Shown here: piece after piece, positions 22,793 through 34,358 of the stretch
Layout of the letters: the number at the start of each line of letters is the position of its first letter
Numbering within the stretch: the first letter of the stretch is position 1
Origin: Rhodosporidiobolus odoratus
Taxonomy: Eukaryota; Basidiomycota; Microbotryomycetes; Sporidiobolales; Sporidiobolaceae
Length of the DNA stretch: 64,000 bases
Direction of reading: 5' to 3'
Assembly: GCA_034387635.1 (NCBI GenBank)
Contig: JAOANU010000001.1
Span: 2,418,001-2,482,000 of the forward strand
Translations under genes and position numbers: made by a program
The notes under the pieces: model-generated
What the model was told of the DNA's origin: nothing
Seen by the model: the letters and a program-made list of their open reading frames with translations, nothing else
Databases searched by the model: none

Positions 22793-25305
22793 CTACTGCA
22801 CGCTCCCGCTCTGCAGCCCCCTCCCTTCCCGGTTGCCCCCTGCCGCTTCCTCGCCCCTCCTCACAGGCAACCCACCGTTATCTCGCGCAGTCGGAACCGT
22901 CTGCGCAATCCCCCCCAAATTTCTCGGTATCCTCTCCCCTCTCTGCACTCCCTTAGGCAGCACTCCCCTCAAGAACTCAGTCACATCATCCAACTCGTCG
23001 TAATCGAACGAATGCTCGAGACCTTGGTAACCTTTGAAGGTGACTTGGGTTAGGTTGAGGCGGTAGGAGGGGTGGGTTAGGTGTAGGGTTGACAAGGGGT
23101 GAGTGGACGGGTGGGCGTGGAGGTGAGAGGTGACGGCAGCGGGTTGGAGGAGGGATGCGGAGGTTAGGGCGTCGTCGAACCTGTTGCGATAGGAGACGAA
23201 CATGAGTCAGTCTTGGCCAGAGAAGGGAAGTATGGTAGGACGTACAGCAAGAAAGGATCCTCGCAGCCGTGTCCCCAGAAGAGAGGGATGTCGCGGCGGT
23301 CGAGGTCAATCATGAGCTGGAGGAGGGATCGTCGGTTCAGTACAGGTCGTGCGCGATCAGCAGATGAGACGACGTACTTTTGACAAGTTTTCCCGCAAAG
23401 GCAGAAAACCCGAAAAGACCACCAGTCCCGCCAACTGGTCCGGATGCGTCAACCCCGCCAACAAAGTCACCACACTCCCCTGTGAAAATCCAGCCAACAC
23501 GATCCTCTTACTCGCCCAAGTCCTCTCTTCCGACGTCCCAAACTCGACTGCATGCCCATCTTCCCCTTCAGGCCCGATATCAGTCGAGTACCCCTCCCCG
23601 ACTCGCGGTCCAGAGCTCAGAGCGGCGCCCCCGCCCCGTCGACGCAGGTTTCGAATGAGGAGAGCGCGTTCTTCGGCTATGACGCGGTTGATCCCGCGAA
23701 CGGAGGAGAAGAGTCCTTCGTCGTCTCGGTCGTTGGGGTCGTAGGGGAATCGGTCGATGTCGAACCATGCGGGGTGGAGTTTGCCATCGCGAGCGGTGAC
23801 GGGTCGGTCAGGTCTGCAGGCGCAATAGCAGTGAGCTTGGGAAAATTGCGGGAAGCGCAGGGAGGGAGAGACGGAGAGACGGAGATTGGACGAACGCTTG
23901 TGGAAGCACCCAACGGGTGTTTGGGAAACGCTTGTGAAGGCGGACGGCCATGAAGGAGTCTGCAGCGACTTCACCCATTCCCTGCCCATGCGAAGCATAG
24001 GGTAAGTACCAACAAGGGCCGCTGCACTATGACAGGGCGGTCGGAAAGGGACTGCAGACGCACATGCAAGAAAATGATAGTAGACTCGTGCAAGTGACCC
24101 TTGCTCGGTTGGGCAAGCGCAACCCACAGTTCCTCCGCCGGCCTCGCCCACAGCCGCTCTCGCCTATTCCGCCTCATCTGCTCCAGCTCAACCACAGACA
24201 TGACGAGTCCACCGGGTTGTCCTACGTCTGCCAGTGTGGGTCGATGCTCCAGTTGCTTCCGTGCTAGTTCCGCCTCGACCTTTTCTCCCTCATCGGCAGG
24301 TGCTCCGACTTCGATACTGAACGGTCGTTGCATAGCCTGCCGCTGTGACTGAGGTGGTACGGCTACCACCCTCGGCATAGGTGACTCGATTGACTGCGGC
24401 CCAACGCTCGGCTTTGACCAAACCTTCCCGTGCTCCGTCAAGCTGAGCGGGAGCTGCTCGAGCTGCCCAGCCTGAGCAAGCTTGGCGGATTGCCGCATCG
24501 CCTCCTGCTGTTTCGTTGTGGAAGACCCGGCGTTAAGTAGCTTGATGAACAGGAAGAGGGCAATCGTGGCGATAGACCAAAGTCGAAGGGATTTTTGCAT
24601 GCGCCGAGAGGGAAAGAGGAGGAAGAGGACGCGAGATGGAGAAGGGGTGTAGGTCGTTGCCGTATGGGCAGCTGTGGCGAGGAAGGAAGGGCGTCGAGTA
24701 TCGGAGGGGTTTATGGTGAGAATGGGATCCGAAGGAACGGTGGAAGTGAGGGAGGGGCGACTGTTTCGAGAAGCGGCCGAGGTGCTACCGAGGCGGAAGG
24801 TGGAGGACGGAGCTGTGGGAGGATGTGAAGCCTGGGAGAGGCGTTTCGAGCCTGGGGGCGCAGAAGAACCCGCTGTTCCGCCTCCGCCAAACAAGCTCCT
24901 TTTCCGCGCATGCTGCTGCGGTTCCCCTCTTCCCTGTCCCGGCACCATCGACGTTCTTGCTTGCTGTAGGCGAAAGGATGCGTCTGCTCGAGGGGAAAGA
25001 GGGTGAATGGGCGCTGCTCGAGGGGAGGGAGGAATGAAGTTCGGGGATTCTGGTCCGACGAGGGAAGCTCGGCGGCGGTATGTTGATGTAGAGTCGGTAG
25101 GTGAAGTGATGAACGGTCCGTTCTGCTTGGGAGACAGTGATCCTGCGGCTACTTGACGGCCTGAAGCAGCTGCCGTATCGAGTTCTGCCGGGGTTGCCAA
25201 TGCCCGTCGTTGCGCTAGAGAAAATGGCCCGTTGCTCTGTGACACCATGTCCAGCAGCTCGTCCTCCCCCTCGAGGTCGAGCCCTCTTACAACCCCGTTG
25301 TCCAT
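22793..25305 (-). CDS. Membrane-anchored acyl-protein thioesterase / carboxylesterase-like protein
   Basis: Exons on the minus strand: 25305–24064, 23981–23896, 23813–23378, 23316–23246 and 23180–22793, 740 residues. Residues 1–240 are disordered and Ser/Pro-rich. A single hydrophobic segment, LWSIATIALFLFIKLL, lies at about 243–258, after a basic SRRMQKS that suggests a cytosolic N-terminus. The alpha/beta-hydrolase domain starts near residue 410: FLHGMGEVAADS (oxyanion HG), RWVLPQAP, VTARDGKLHPAWFDI, the nucleophile elbow VLAGFSQGS, the acid in HGCEDPFLL and the histidine in GLEHSFDY. This is the acyl-protein thioesterase/phospholipase-carboxylesterase family, normally a soluble enzyme of about 230 residues that removes S-palmitoyl groups. 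An insertion between WFDI and GFSQG and a loop of about 35 residues before the His block make the domain larger than usual. The start at 25305 has a good AAATGG context; an ATG at 25443 in frame is the alternative. Confidence 0.85.
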
Positions 25306-26420
25306 TTCTCCCTTGTTGAAACCGGATGAGGAGTAGACGACGTCGACCGCGACTCGAGAGTAAGAGAGGGCGACCAAAGCCGGCTTGGCGCAGTAGGCAG
25401 CTCTTGAGCTGATGTTCAAGCTGTAGCAGTTGAGAGATGTCAAGACTCGTTTCTCTCGAGAAGGACGACAGGAAATGGGCTGAATCGGGGATCACCCGGC
25501 ACAGCCTATGACATTCAGACTCCAGTGACCGTCGCAGAACGGCCTGATTGTCATGCAGCTGGACTTGAATGGGAACTTTCCGTAGCAGGGACGAGATCTC
25601 GAAAGATGGCGCGACGGGGCTGGTCCCGCTGATAAGACATACATCGAGTCTCGCACGTCCTTCACAGTTGTACTCAACAGCACACAGACGAGCGGTTGTC
25701 TGAAAAAGTGAGCGGGAGGCAGGTGCAGGATGTAATAGAACGAGAACAGAGCTCTTTGCAGCAGTGAAAATCCGGGAAAGTCTTGATGCACCCGCTCCGT
25801 TGACAGAGCCAGGTGTCGCGTGGGGTGGTACAGCTCATTGTAGTCACGAGGCAGTATTGCTGGGATGGAACTGAAGGCTCCTGGCGGAGTGACATAAACA
25901 ACCCTGATCATTTGCGGTCCGCCGTCCTCGTCTGCCCTCGGAATCCGCCTTGACGACTCCAACTATTGCGCACGACAGCGCCCAGAAGGGTGGGCAGCAC
26001 ATCTAGCTAGTGCCGGCAGACCTTGAATGCGTCGATTATGCGAGAGACCCATTAGAGGCGTCCGAGAAGAGGAGAGAGGAGGTGAACATGCCGAAGCCGA
26101 AGGGGCAGCTTGTGAAGGTTGGCCGACCGGCTGAACGCGGCTACGAAGCTATCCGGGGCGCTGGGGTCTTCTCCGTGAAGTTCTGCGCTGCTGTGTCGGC
26201 GTCACTGGCTGCTCCACCTCGCAAAGCTCAGAGCGTTGAGTGCGGCGTAACAAGGCGGTGCGATGATGCAGTGCGGGACTCGAGGGATACCATCGCGTTT
26301 CGAAAGGCCTAGTATATCGCACAAGCATTCACAAGCGGTGGAAGGGAAGCAGTGTGGCTCGAGAGATGGGAAGAGTCGGAACTCGTTTCTGTCCTTCCAC
26401 TCCACCTTCTTCCCCTTACG
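25306..26420. other. Divergent upstream region
   Basis: Lies between the thioesterase gene (minus) and the SPE3–LYS9 gene (plus). An open frame of 156 codons at 25492–25962 (minus) has no recognisable motif and is not annotated. Confidence 0.4.
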
Positions 26421-29400
26421 ATGTACGTTCGGCTGCTCAGTTGTACCACTAGGGCCTCTGCAACGATTGCGTGGCGCAACCGAACGTCCGCTGATACTCT
26501 GTCGACTTTGTCCCACTTATGCAGGGCGGCTGAGTTGACCCACCCTCTCGTTGTTGGTACGTTCCTAGCACTTTGTCGAGTTGCTCAGAAGCAGAACTGA
26601 CCTTTGACACGATCACGCAGACGGCTGGTTCCGGTGAGCTGCCATAACCCGCTCCGCCCGCGTTGGTTGATTCCCGCTGACCTTCTCGACCTTGTACTCG
26701 CGGCGCTCTAGTGAGATCTCGGAGCAATGGCCCGGTAAGCCTCTCTCTTGCTTTTTGTCCAGCCACTTCGAGCTTCAGAGTCCGACTCGCGCTTCTTCGC
26801 ATCGTTCCGGCAACTGACTTTCAAAAGGGGATGGCACTGCAGGTCAGGCCATGACGCTCCGCGTCAAGAAGATACTTCACACCGAGAAGTCCCTCTTCCA
26901 GGACGTCCTCGTCTTCGAGTCGACCGACCACGGTAACGTCCTCGTCCTCGACGGCGCTATCCAGGTCCGTTATTTCGTTTTCTTTCTCAGTCTCCACTGC
27001 TTAGCTGACCTTCGTTTCTTTTCGCTCGCAGTGCGTCGAGCGTGACGAGTTCTCGTAAGTCTTTCATTCATTGTGCGTCTAGAAGCGCCGAGTTGAGCCG
27101 TTCCCTCGCAGCTACCAAGAGATGATTGCCCACCTCCCCCTTGCCTCGCACCCCAACCCGGAGAAGGTCCTCGTCATCGGTGGTGGTGATGGTGGTGTCC
27201 TCCGCGAGGTCCTCAAGCACCCGAGCGTCAAGTCGGCCACTCTCTGCGACATCGATGAGGCCGTCCCTCGTGTTTCCAAGCTTTACCTCCCCAAGATGGC
27301 CGCTGGCTACGACGACCCCCGTGTCACTCTCTTCATTGGTGACGGCTTCAAGTTCCTCGACGACTACAAGAACGAGTTCGACGTGATCATCACCGACTCT
27401 TCCGACCCCGTCGGTCCGGCCAACTCCCTCTTCCAGAAGCCCTACTTCCAGCTCCTTAAGGAGTCTCTCCGCGAGGGCGGCACGATCTCTACCCAGGGCG
27501 AGTGCATCTGGCTCCACCTTCCCCTTATCAACGACCTCATGTCTATGTCGCGTGGCCTTTTCGCCAAGGCTGAGTTCGGCTGGACCTCCATTCCCACCTA
27601 CCCTTCCGGCACCATCGGTTTCGTTGTCGCCACGAAGGATGGTTCCCGCGACCTCCGCACCCCTCTCCGCGACCTCAAGAACTGCCGCTACTGGTCGCCG
27701 GCTGTCCACCGCCAGGCTTTCACCCTTCCTGCCTTTGCCCAGGCTGTCGTTGACAAGAGCCTCACCAAGCCCGCGCCGGAAGGCACTACCCCCAAGAAGG
27801 TCCTCCTTCTCGGCTCTGGCTTCGTGGCTCAGCCCGCCGCCGACTACATCCTCCGTCGCCCGGAGAACTCGCTCACAATCGGTGCGTTTCTCCCTCATTT
27901 CCACATTGCTTTCCGAAGCTGGATAGATCATCCTCGCAGGTTGCCGCACCCTCTCGACCGCGCAGTCCTTCGCTTCCTCCCTCTCCCGCGACGCTCAGGC
28001 TCTCGCTGTCGACGCTTCCGACGAGGCTTCCCTCGACGCCGCCATCAAGGAGCACGACCTCGTCATCTCCCTCATCCCCTACACCCAGCACGCCAATGTT
28101 ATCAAATCTGCTATCAAGTTCAAGAAGAACGTTGTCACTACTTCCTACGTCTCCCCTGCGATGAAGGCTCTTCACGACGAGGCGGTTGCTGCCGGCATCA
28201 CCGTTCTCAACGAGATCGGTCTTGACCCCGGTGTGCGTGGCCTACGTTTCATCATCACGGTGACTGTAACTGACCCTTCGGCTTGCAGATCGACCACCTT
28301 TACGCCGTCAAGACCATCAAGGAGGTTCACGAGGCTGGTGGCAAGATCAAGGGCTTCCTTTCGTACTGCGGTGGTCTCCCCGCCCCGGCTTCCGCCGACA
28401 ACCCTCTCGGCTACAAGTTCTCGTGGTCCTCGCGCGGTGTCCTCCTCGCCCTCCTCAACTCGGCCAAGCTCTACTCGCAGGGTCAGATCGTTGAAGTCGA
28501 GGGCAAGGAGCTCATGAAGGAGGCCAAGCCTTACTTCATCAACCCCGCGTTTGCCTTTGTCGCCTACCCCAACCGCGACTCGACTCCCTTCCGCGAGTTT
28601 TACAACATTCCAGAGGCCGAGACCGTCGTTCGTGGTACCCTTCGTTACCAGGGTTTCCCTGCCTTTATCAAGGCCCTCGTCGACATTGGCTTCCTCAACG
28701 AGTCCTCCGTCGAGTACCTCGCCAAGGGTATCGCTCCTCTGCCGTGGGCTGAGGTTACCAAGCGTGCTCTCGGTGCTCAGGGAACTGACGAGGCGTGAGT
28801 TGACGATTCTTTTTGCTTCTCTACTGTTATTTCTTCCGACTTGCCATCTTCCGGCTTTCATCCAGACCTGCTCACGCCACAATTCTCGCAGCTCCCTCAT
28901 CGCCTCCATCAAGGCCAAGACCACCTTCCCCTCTGAATCCGAAGAGCAACGCATCGTCTCCGGTCTTCGCTGGATCGGGCTCTTCTCGACCACCGAGACC
29001 GTCGAACCGCGCGGGAGCCTCTTGGACACTCTCTGCGCGACCCTGGAGCGCAAGATGCAGTACGAGAAGGGAGAGAGGGACATGGTTATGCTCCAGCACA
29101 AGTTCATTGTGGAGAAGGCGGACGGAACTGAGGTACGTTTCGGTTATAAATCTTCCCTTTTGGACGTGTTCGACTGCCCGCTCCCCCTGTTCATACATCG
29201 TCGCAAACGGATGCCGCCCACGAAGAACGCTGGAAAACGACCGCTGATTTTGGGAAATCTCACTCCTTTTCGTTCCGCCCGAGCAGGAGACCCGTACTTC
29301 GACGCTTCTCGACTACGGCAAGCCCACGGGCACTGGCGCCTCAAGCATGAGCTCATTAGTGGGTCTGCCGTGCGGCGTTGCTGCGCAGCAAGTCCTGGAC

Positions 29401-29695
29401 TCTGTCATCAACAAGAAGGGTGTCATTGCGCCATACACCTGGGACATCGTGCGCTCCTTTCACCTTCTCTGTTGCCACTTCTATACCCTGTTCTCTCTTG
29501 TATCATATCTTGCGCGCCGGCGCAAATCGTGCGGTCTCGAGCCTTCGAGCTATCCGGTTCTCTTTCTTGAGGACTTGGCCTTTCTGCGCTAGTCTGAGAA
29601 GTCGTGCTGACTGGTTTCTCGCACACACACAGGTCGAACCTCTTCTTGCCGGTGTCGAGGCCGAGGGTATCACCATGGTCGAGAAGGTCTTGTAA
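26421..29695 (+). CDS. SPE3-LYS9: Spermidine synthase–saccharopine dehydrogenase fusion
   Basis: Exons 26421?–26556, 26621–26633, 26712–26734, 26843–26964, 27032–27054, 27112–27881, 27940–28232, 28289–28794, 28892–29132, 29287–29448 and 29633–29695. The first half is spermidine synthase ([22 protein letters not shown] for the aminopropyl-donor site, [18 protein letters not shown]), which makes spermidine from putrescine. A hinge at about [14 protein letters not shown] leads into saccharopine reductase ([16 protein letters not shown]ossmann motif, [32 protein letters not shown]), the penultimate step of lysine synthesis by the alpha-aminoadipate route. This joint gene is established in Cryptococcus and other basidiomycetes. 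Exons 2, 3 and 5 are only 13, 23 and 23 nt. The start codon is not settled: an in-frame ATG at 26421 is used, but the first conserved residues appear only at about 26536, so an upstream leader exon is possible. Confidence 0.95.
26621..26633 (+). other. 13-nt microexon of SPE3–LYS9
   Basis: Encodes D-G-W-F-R across its borders, completing the conserved [18 protein letters not shown] region of spermidine synthases. Confidence 0.85.
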
Positions 29696-30082
29696 GGGCT
29701 TACCCAAGTAGAGGAAGGGGACGGGGAAAAACGAATTTACAGCCATTTCTCTTCGGCTCTGTCGCGGCTGCTTCTGCCTGCTTCTGTTCGCTGATTGCCT
29801 TCTGGTGCTGGAATGTCTGGTTCGGCGATGCTTCGATAAGAAAGGTTCTACGACGTCGCAGACGTCGAGCAACTTTGGTTCTTATCCTTATGGCTTTCTT
29901 TACTCTCGCCTTCCTTGCTTGATAGGCTTCGTTGTGTTGCTGGAGCATGCTAGTCACCCTTGCAGCTCATACCGCTGACTCTTGGCTTTGTCCACCTGAC
30001 TCGACGGCTGTCTCGTTCCGAAGAGCGTTGGGGTAACATTCGCCTTCTCTCTCGCCCACAACCCCCTTGAACGCAGCCAAGT
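29696..30082. other. Intergenic region
   Basis: 3' flank of SPE3–LYS9 and upstream region of the acetyltransferase gene. No gene is seen. Confidence 0.45.
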
Positions 30083-30911
30083 ATGAGCATCGCTACTCCC
30101 TCGTCACAACCACGAACTCGTATACAAGCCACCCTATCCCGGGTGACTGAGGACGACTTGCTGGGAGTGGTGCGTTGTTCTCCTTGACGCGGCGGTCGGA
30201 AAATGCTGATGACCGTGTGCGCAGGCTGAAGGACAGCTCCTTGCATTCGGCGAACGACTCTACGGCGAAGTCGAGCCTCCTTCCATCCGTGCGCCAGTCG
30301 ACGACCGCTGCCGCCGCTTTGCTCGCCGTTTCCTTCCCCTTGTCAACAGGAAGGATGTGCTCATCATGAAGGCTACGGTTCCCGACATCTCTGAGCGTAC
30401 CGGTAAACCGGTCATCGCCGCTCTCGCTTTCTGGCACCTCCCCGGCGCACCTATTGACAATTGCCAGAAGAGGAACGAGGCGAAGATGGACCAAGAGTCG
30501 GAGGAGGAGAAGGAAGCGTATGTGGGGTACGAGTGGAGGGCTTGGAATAAGATGCTGGAGGACTATGATGTGGTACGAAGGCAGATTATGGGTGAGGAGC
30601 CTCATTGGTTTGCAGCTTTTCCCTCCTTTTTCCTCAGTCTGTCGACTAGCTCACGCGGGACCATGTACAGGTACCTCGGCCCACTCTGGACGCATCCTGA
30701 CTATCAAGGTCAAGGACTAGCAGGCCAACTCATCCGACACGCCATTGCTCTGGCAGACGCCGACAATCCGCCCCGGGCCATGTACCTCGAAGCGTCTCCA
30801 GCAGGTGCTCCCGTCTACGCTCGCTACGGGTTCGAGAGGGTGGAGGGGACGAAGACCGTCATGCTGCGAAAAGCTATATGGGAGGAGGAACTGAAGGGTG
30901 CTGGACGGTAA
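30083..30911 (+). CDS. GNAT-family N-acetyltransferase
   Basis: Exons 30083–30169, 30225–30607 and 30671–30911 give 236 residues. The C-terminal part carries the GNAT core: YLGPLWTHPDYQGQGLAGQL (beta-4 plus the acetyl-CoA pyrophosphate loop QGQGLA), then an alpha-3 helix with RHAIALAD, a beta-5 strand MYLEAS and VYARYGFERV, the usual 'same-residue, shifted' YxxxGF ending. An N-terminal TEDDLLGVAEGQLLAFGE corresponds to the first helices. The acceptor substrate cannot be read from sequence. Many fungal proteins of this length are annotated only as acyl-CoA N-acyltransferases. There is no targeting signal, and all introns are GT–AG with good phase. Probably cytosolic. It follows SPE3–LYS9 in the same orientation; a link to polyamine acetylation is conceivable but only a neighbour-based guess. 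Confidence 0.88.
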
Positions 30912-33095
30912 TGCAAAGACGGGGAGAAGCGGAGAAAGAGAGAAAGAGAAAACAGACTACTGACCGGGCTTGGGGTAAGTCTGCTTTTGACTTTGCGTGA
31001 GCTGACCCCAAGCTAAGACTCTCACGTCGTGCTAAGCTAACGATTCCACCCCATCCATGCAAAACGACTTGCTCTGGTCGCCCGCCGCCTCTCTGTCCCG
31101 GTCGCCTCTCTCCACGGCATGCGTAGCGTTGCTTCTGATCCAAACCGCCATCCTCAAGCAGCGCAGCATTTGGTCTCGTCTGCTGCCATGTGAGCGTGCT
31201 TTGCTGGTACAGCTGCTTGACATGGCCCTCGTCTGCGACTTGCTCGGTCCAGAGGGACGTCGCAGCGATGCCCGTGGCTGCCTGTGAAAGCGAAGGACAA
31301 CCCCCGCACACTTCTCCCCGGTATTGCTCTGCAGGGTTGGTGGCGAGCGACTCGAAACCAGCGCGAACAAGGGGAATAGGCTCCGCTTTCTTTTCCTTCG
31401 GCTCTACAGACAGGCTCCCGCACCTACCCTTCTCTCGGTGTCTTCCTCGACCAGATAGACACAATTACGGGGTTACTACATGCTCGAGCCCTCTGACATG
31501 ATGTGCGCACTCGAACATGCGGCGGCTCGGGCGATCTCTCGCACGGAGTCGGGCTTTCCCCCCCCCCCTCGCCCGTCCCGCTGCCCATGTGCGGTCGGCC
31601 TGCGACCGCCTACTGGGTGCCTACTATAGTATACGTCTTAGTGATGAGTACTTGTCTGCGCTCGCTCTATGCAGCAAGGGCTCGCCAATTGCGACGCACG
31701 CCGCAAGCTTTCACCACATCCAGTATATTGCGAGTCAAAGTTGGCGAGGCAGTACTCTTGCACACTCTCTACCGGAGTCTGAAGACAAGCGTTCGCTCTC
31801 ACTGTCTGTAATGCAGTGCATGCGCAATTACCTGAATAGACTTCTGCAATCTTGAGCGACAATCACAATAGGCGGTTTTCTCGGGCCTGGATGAGCCGCG
31901 CTCTCGGATGTCGCTCCAGCTCGAGGGTAAGGTTGTAGGTACCGAATCTCGTCCCTCTGCTGGCCGTCGCACACGGCTGCATCGGGGCATGTCCATGAGC
32001 GAGCGATGGGGAAATCTCAGCGGGAAAGACTTGAGAAGATGCACATGATGCCTCGTCAGCATGCAGGAATCTCGCGGTCGCCTGCGGCCCCCTGCGGCAG
32101 ATCTTCTGTGTGACAGCCGCGCGCTGACGAGACTGTCGCTGCCGACGGGACAACTCGTGATAGACAGGGCGAGCGATCCCTCTGCCCATTTGAGAAGGTC
32201 ACCCTTCAGAACGACATTCGAACGGCATCGTCGTTTCGTCGAGCGGGGATAGCGCATGGTAAGCTGGTCGGAATGACGCGGTGCTCTACCATCGGAAGGG
32301 CGACGAGCCTGATTGTCTAGAACTAGGAAAGGTTGCTTTCAAAGATCCTCACCCGAGACCCCAGGAGGTGCTGCATCTTTGCGCGTCGCGACGGATAAAG
32401 AGCTTCTCTCCGGACGGGGAAAAGCTGGAGTAGGCGAGGCCCCCGAGGAGCATTGCATACAAAGTACGGCAGCCCTGGTGAAGCAAGAGCGGGAAAGAAG
32501 CCTTAGGAGGTGCATGAAGCCTGGCTCGTTCTGCTATCGTGCGGCGCATACTCTCGGCAGCTCAGGGAGGCCAGTCGGGCTTGTCCGGAGCGGTCTGGAT
32601 GAGAAGTGCAACGAGTTGAGGCGGATGTGACCATCGCCGTCTTTCTTATTTGTTCTTCCTCCGCACACTTCACTCCACACGGCGTACCTGGCGTCCGAGC
32701 GGACCACGCTTCCGAACGCTTCTGGTCGCTCGCATTCGACCACACTCCTCTAGGTAGTAGACCACCCTTCGTCCCTCTGCTCTTCACTGCCCACCACTCT
32801 TCCCGTTCTCTCTTCTTCTCCTTCTCCTTCACATCCTTCTTGCTTCCGTCTTCCTTACACCACCGCCGCCTCTCTCCGTCCACCGACACCTTCTCACATT
32901 CATCCACCCTTTTCCTCTCTCCGTTACGTTCACACGTCGACGCTCTCTCCTTCAGCTAGCTTGCACCTCATCAGTCTTTCCTTAGGTACGCCCGACGTCC
33001 TTACTATCCGCCTCCCTCGCGCAAGCCTGGCATGAAGAGTAGCTGACCCGACATCCATTTTTTCTGTCCTGTAGACGTTCTTCTCGCACCTCGGC
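30912..33095. other. Long intergenic region with a leader intron
   Basis: From 30912 to about 32640 I see no gene; several 60–190-codon frames on both strands lack motifs. From 32640 on the sequence is pyrimidine-rich and probably forms the promoter and 5' leader of the Ser-rich gene at 33096. Confidence 0.4.
32986..33074 (+). other. Probable 5'-UTR intron
   Basis: AG|GTACGC donor, GCTGACC branch-like site and CTGTAG acceptor, 89 nt, ending 21 bases before the ATG of the Ser-rich gene. Confidence 0.5.
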
Positions 33096-34358
33096 ATGTC
33101 CTCCTCAATGCACCCCATGAATCGCGACAGCCTCTTTCTGCCATCATGCAGCAAAGACGGCCAGGACATCCTTCTCTCCGGCGTCTGCATCCACCCTGAC
33201 CACCTCGCTCAAGGCTTCTTCGCCGACGAACTCGCGTCTTGCTCTTTTTCCGACGACTCGAGCATCATGAGCTTCGACGAGCAGGAGTCAGTACCGCAGG
33301 ATGGCACGGCTGATGGGTCGATGCAGGGCTTGACGGGCCTTGTCCTGACTTGCGACCTTGGGTCCGGTGAAGAGGGGGAGATGCACGATTACTTTTCTCC
33401 TCGCCCTGGTTCTGCCAACCCGTTCCCTTTTTACTCCAACTCGAACTACTCCGAAGCCTTCTCGTCCCTCGACATGAACACCTCTTCTCCCTCGTCGGCG
33501 GCCACTACCCCCACTTGCGCCTCGATGAAGTCCCCTAGCTTGTCTCGCCGCTCGTCTTACGCCTCTGTCTACTCGTCCATCGACTCTCCCAGCCTTCCCG
33601 CTACCTTCTCCTTCTCCAGCTTCGCGCCGACCACTTCCTCGCGTTCGCCGCCACGGGTTCCTTCTCCTCCTCGGTCTAAGCCTTACTCTCGCCGCGCCGA
33701 CTCTGGCACCGCCATGTGCCGGTCAATCTCGACGCCGGTCGAAACGCAGAAGCAACTCGATGCTCGCCAGCGCGCCCTCGCGTCCGCCGAAGTCACCATG
33801 GACGAGCGCACCGTCAAGATGGCGCGGTCAAGGTCCGTCGCTTCGTCGCCCACGCTCGGCGCCTTTGGGTTCCCCTGCAGCGGCACAGCGTCTCGCTCGT
33901 CCATCGGTCGCTCGAGGCCGCTCTTCTCGCCCCTCGCGCAGTCCTTCGGCGAGGGTTGGGGCGCAGCTCTTCCCCCTCGTCAAGTTCAACAAGCGGAGAT
34001 GACCAACTTCCCTTACACCGTCGCCTATCCTCCTGTCTCTCCTCACCGCAACACTCGCGCCAACTCCTACGCCGGCATCGAGAACTGCTACACTCCAACG
34101 TTGCCCTCCTATGAGCACCGCGCCTCTCTCCCTACTTCCTCCCTTCCTTTCAAGTCTCCCGATCTCGCCTCTGCATCTGCCTCTCCCTCCCTCAGCAAGC
34201 AGCACCGTCGGCGCTCTCGTCTCATGGCCTTCACCCCCATCCTCCCACAATACCAGGAGCAGGTCTCCTCGCCCGAGATGGGCTCTTGCGGCATGCAAGC
34301 TGCCTCGGCTCCTACTTCCCCTCCTCGCGCTCCTCTTCACCGCGGCATGACCTTCTGA
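33096..34358 (+). CDS. Intronless Ser/Pro-rich protein, unrecognised
   Basis: One open frame of 420 residues with no intron, unusual among its neighbours. The first 100 residues are acidic, with short hydrophobic stretches (ILLSGVCIHPDHLAQGFF, LTGLVLTCDLGSG). The rest is Ser/Pro/Thr-rich with many SP and RS/SR pairs (SLSRRSSYASVYSSIDSP, RSPPRVPSPPRSKP), typical of phospho-regulated disordered proteins. A helical ETQKQLDARQRALASAEV segment sits at about residues 213–230. There is no signal peptide, membrane segment or known domain. The long pyrimidine-rich leader with its own intron suggests a well-expressed or regulated transcript. I cannot assign a function; a signalling or transcription-related regulator is one possibility. 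Confidence 0.75.
   Translation: MSSSMHPMNRDSLFLPSCSKDGQDILLSGVCIHPDHLAQGFFADELASCSFSDDSSIMSFDEQESVPQDGTADGSMQGLTGLVLTCDLGSGEEGEMHDYFSPRPGSANPFPFYSNSNYSEAFSSLDMNTSSPSSAATTPTCASMKSPSLSRRSSYASVYSSIDSPSLPATFSFSSFAPTTSSRSPPRVPSPPRSKPYSRRADSGTAMCRSISTPVETQKQLDARQRALASAEVTMDERTVKMARSRSVASSPTLGAFGFPCSGTASRSSIGRSRPLFSPLAQSFGEGWGAALPPRQVQQAEMTNFPYTVAYPPVSPHRNTRANSYAGIENCYTPTLPSYEHRASLPTSSLPFKSPDLASASASPSLSKQHRRRSRLMAFTPILPQYQEQVSSPEMGSCGMQAASAPTSPPRAPLHRGMTF

Noticed and set aside
25492..25962. 156-codon minus-strand frame in the SPE3–LYS9 upstream region
   Set aside because: Protein-like in places but with no recognisable motif, no splice partner, and a position typical of a divergent promoter.
27068..27949. 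293-codon frame antisense to SPE3–LYS9
   Set aside because: A shadow of the highly codon-biased coding strand; the sense frame is unambiguous.
30912..33095. Possible sixth family copy or tRNA in the long gap
   Set aside because: No FLxxP, N[FW]xRI or WRYxF block on either strand and no TTCGANNC-type tRNA arm found.
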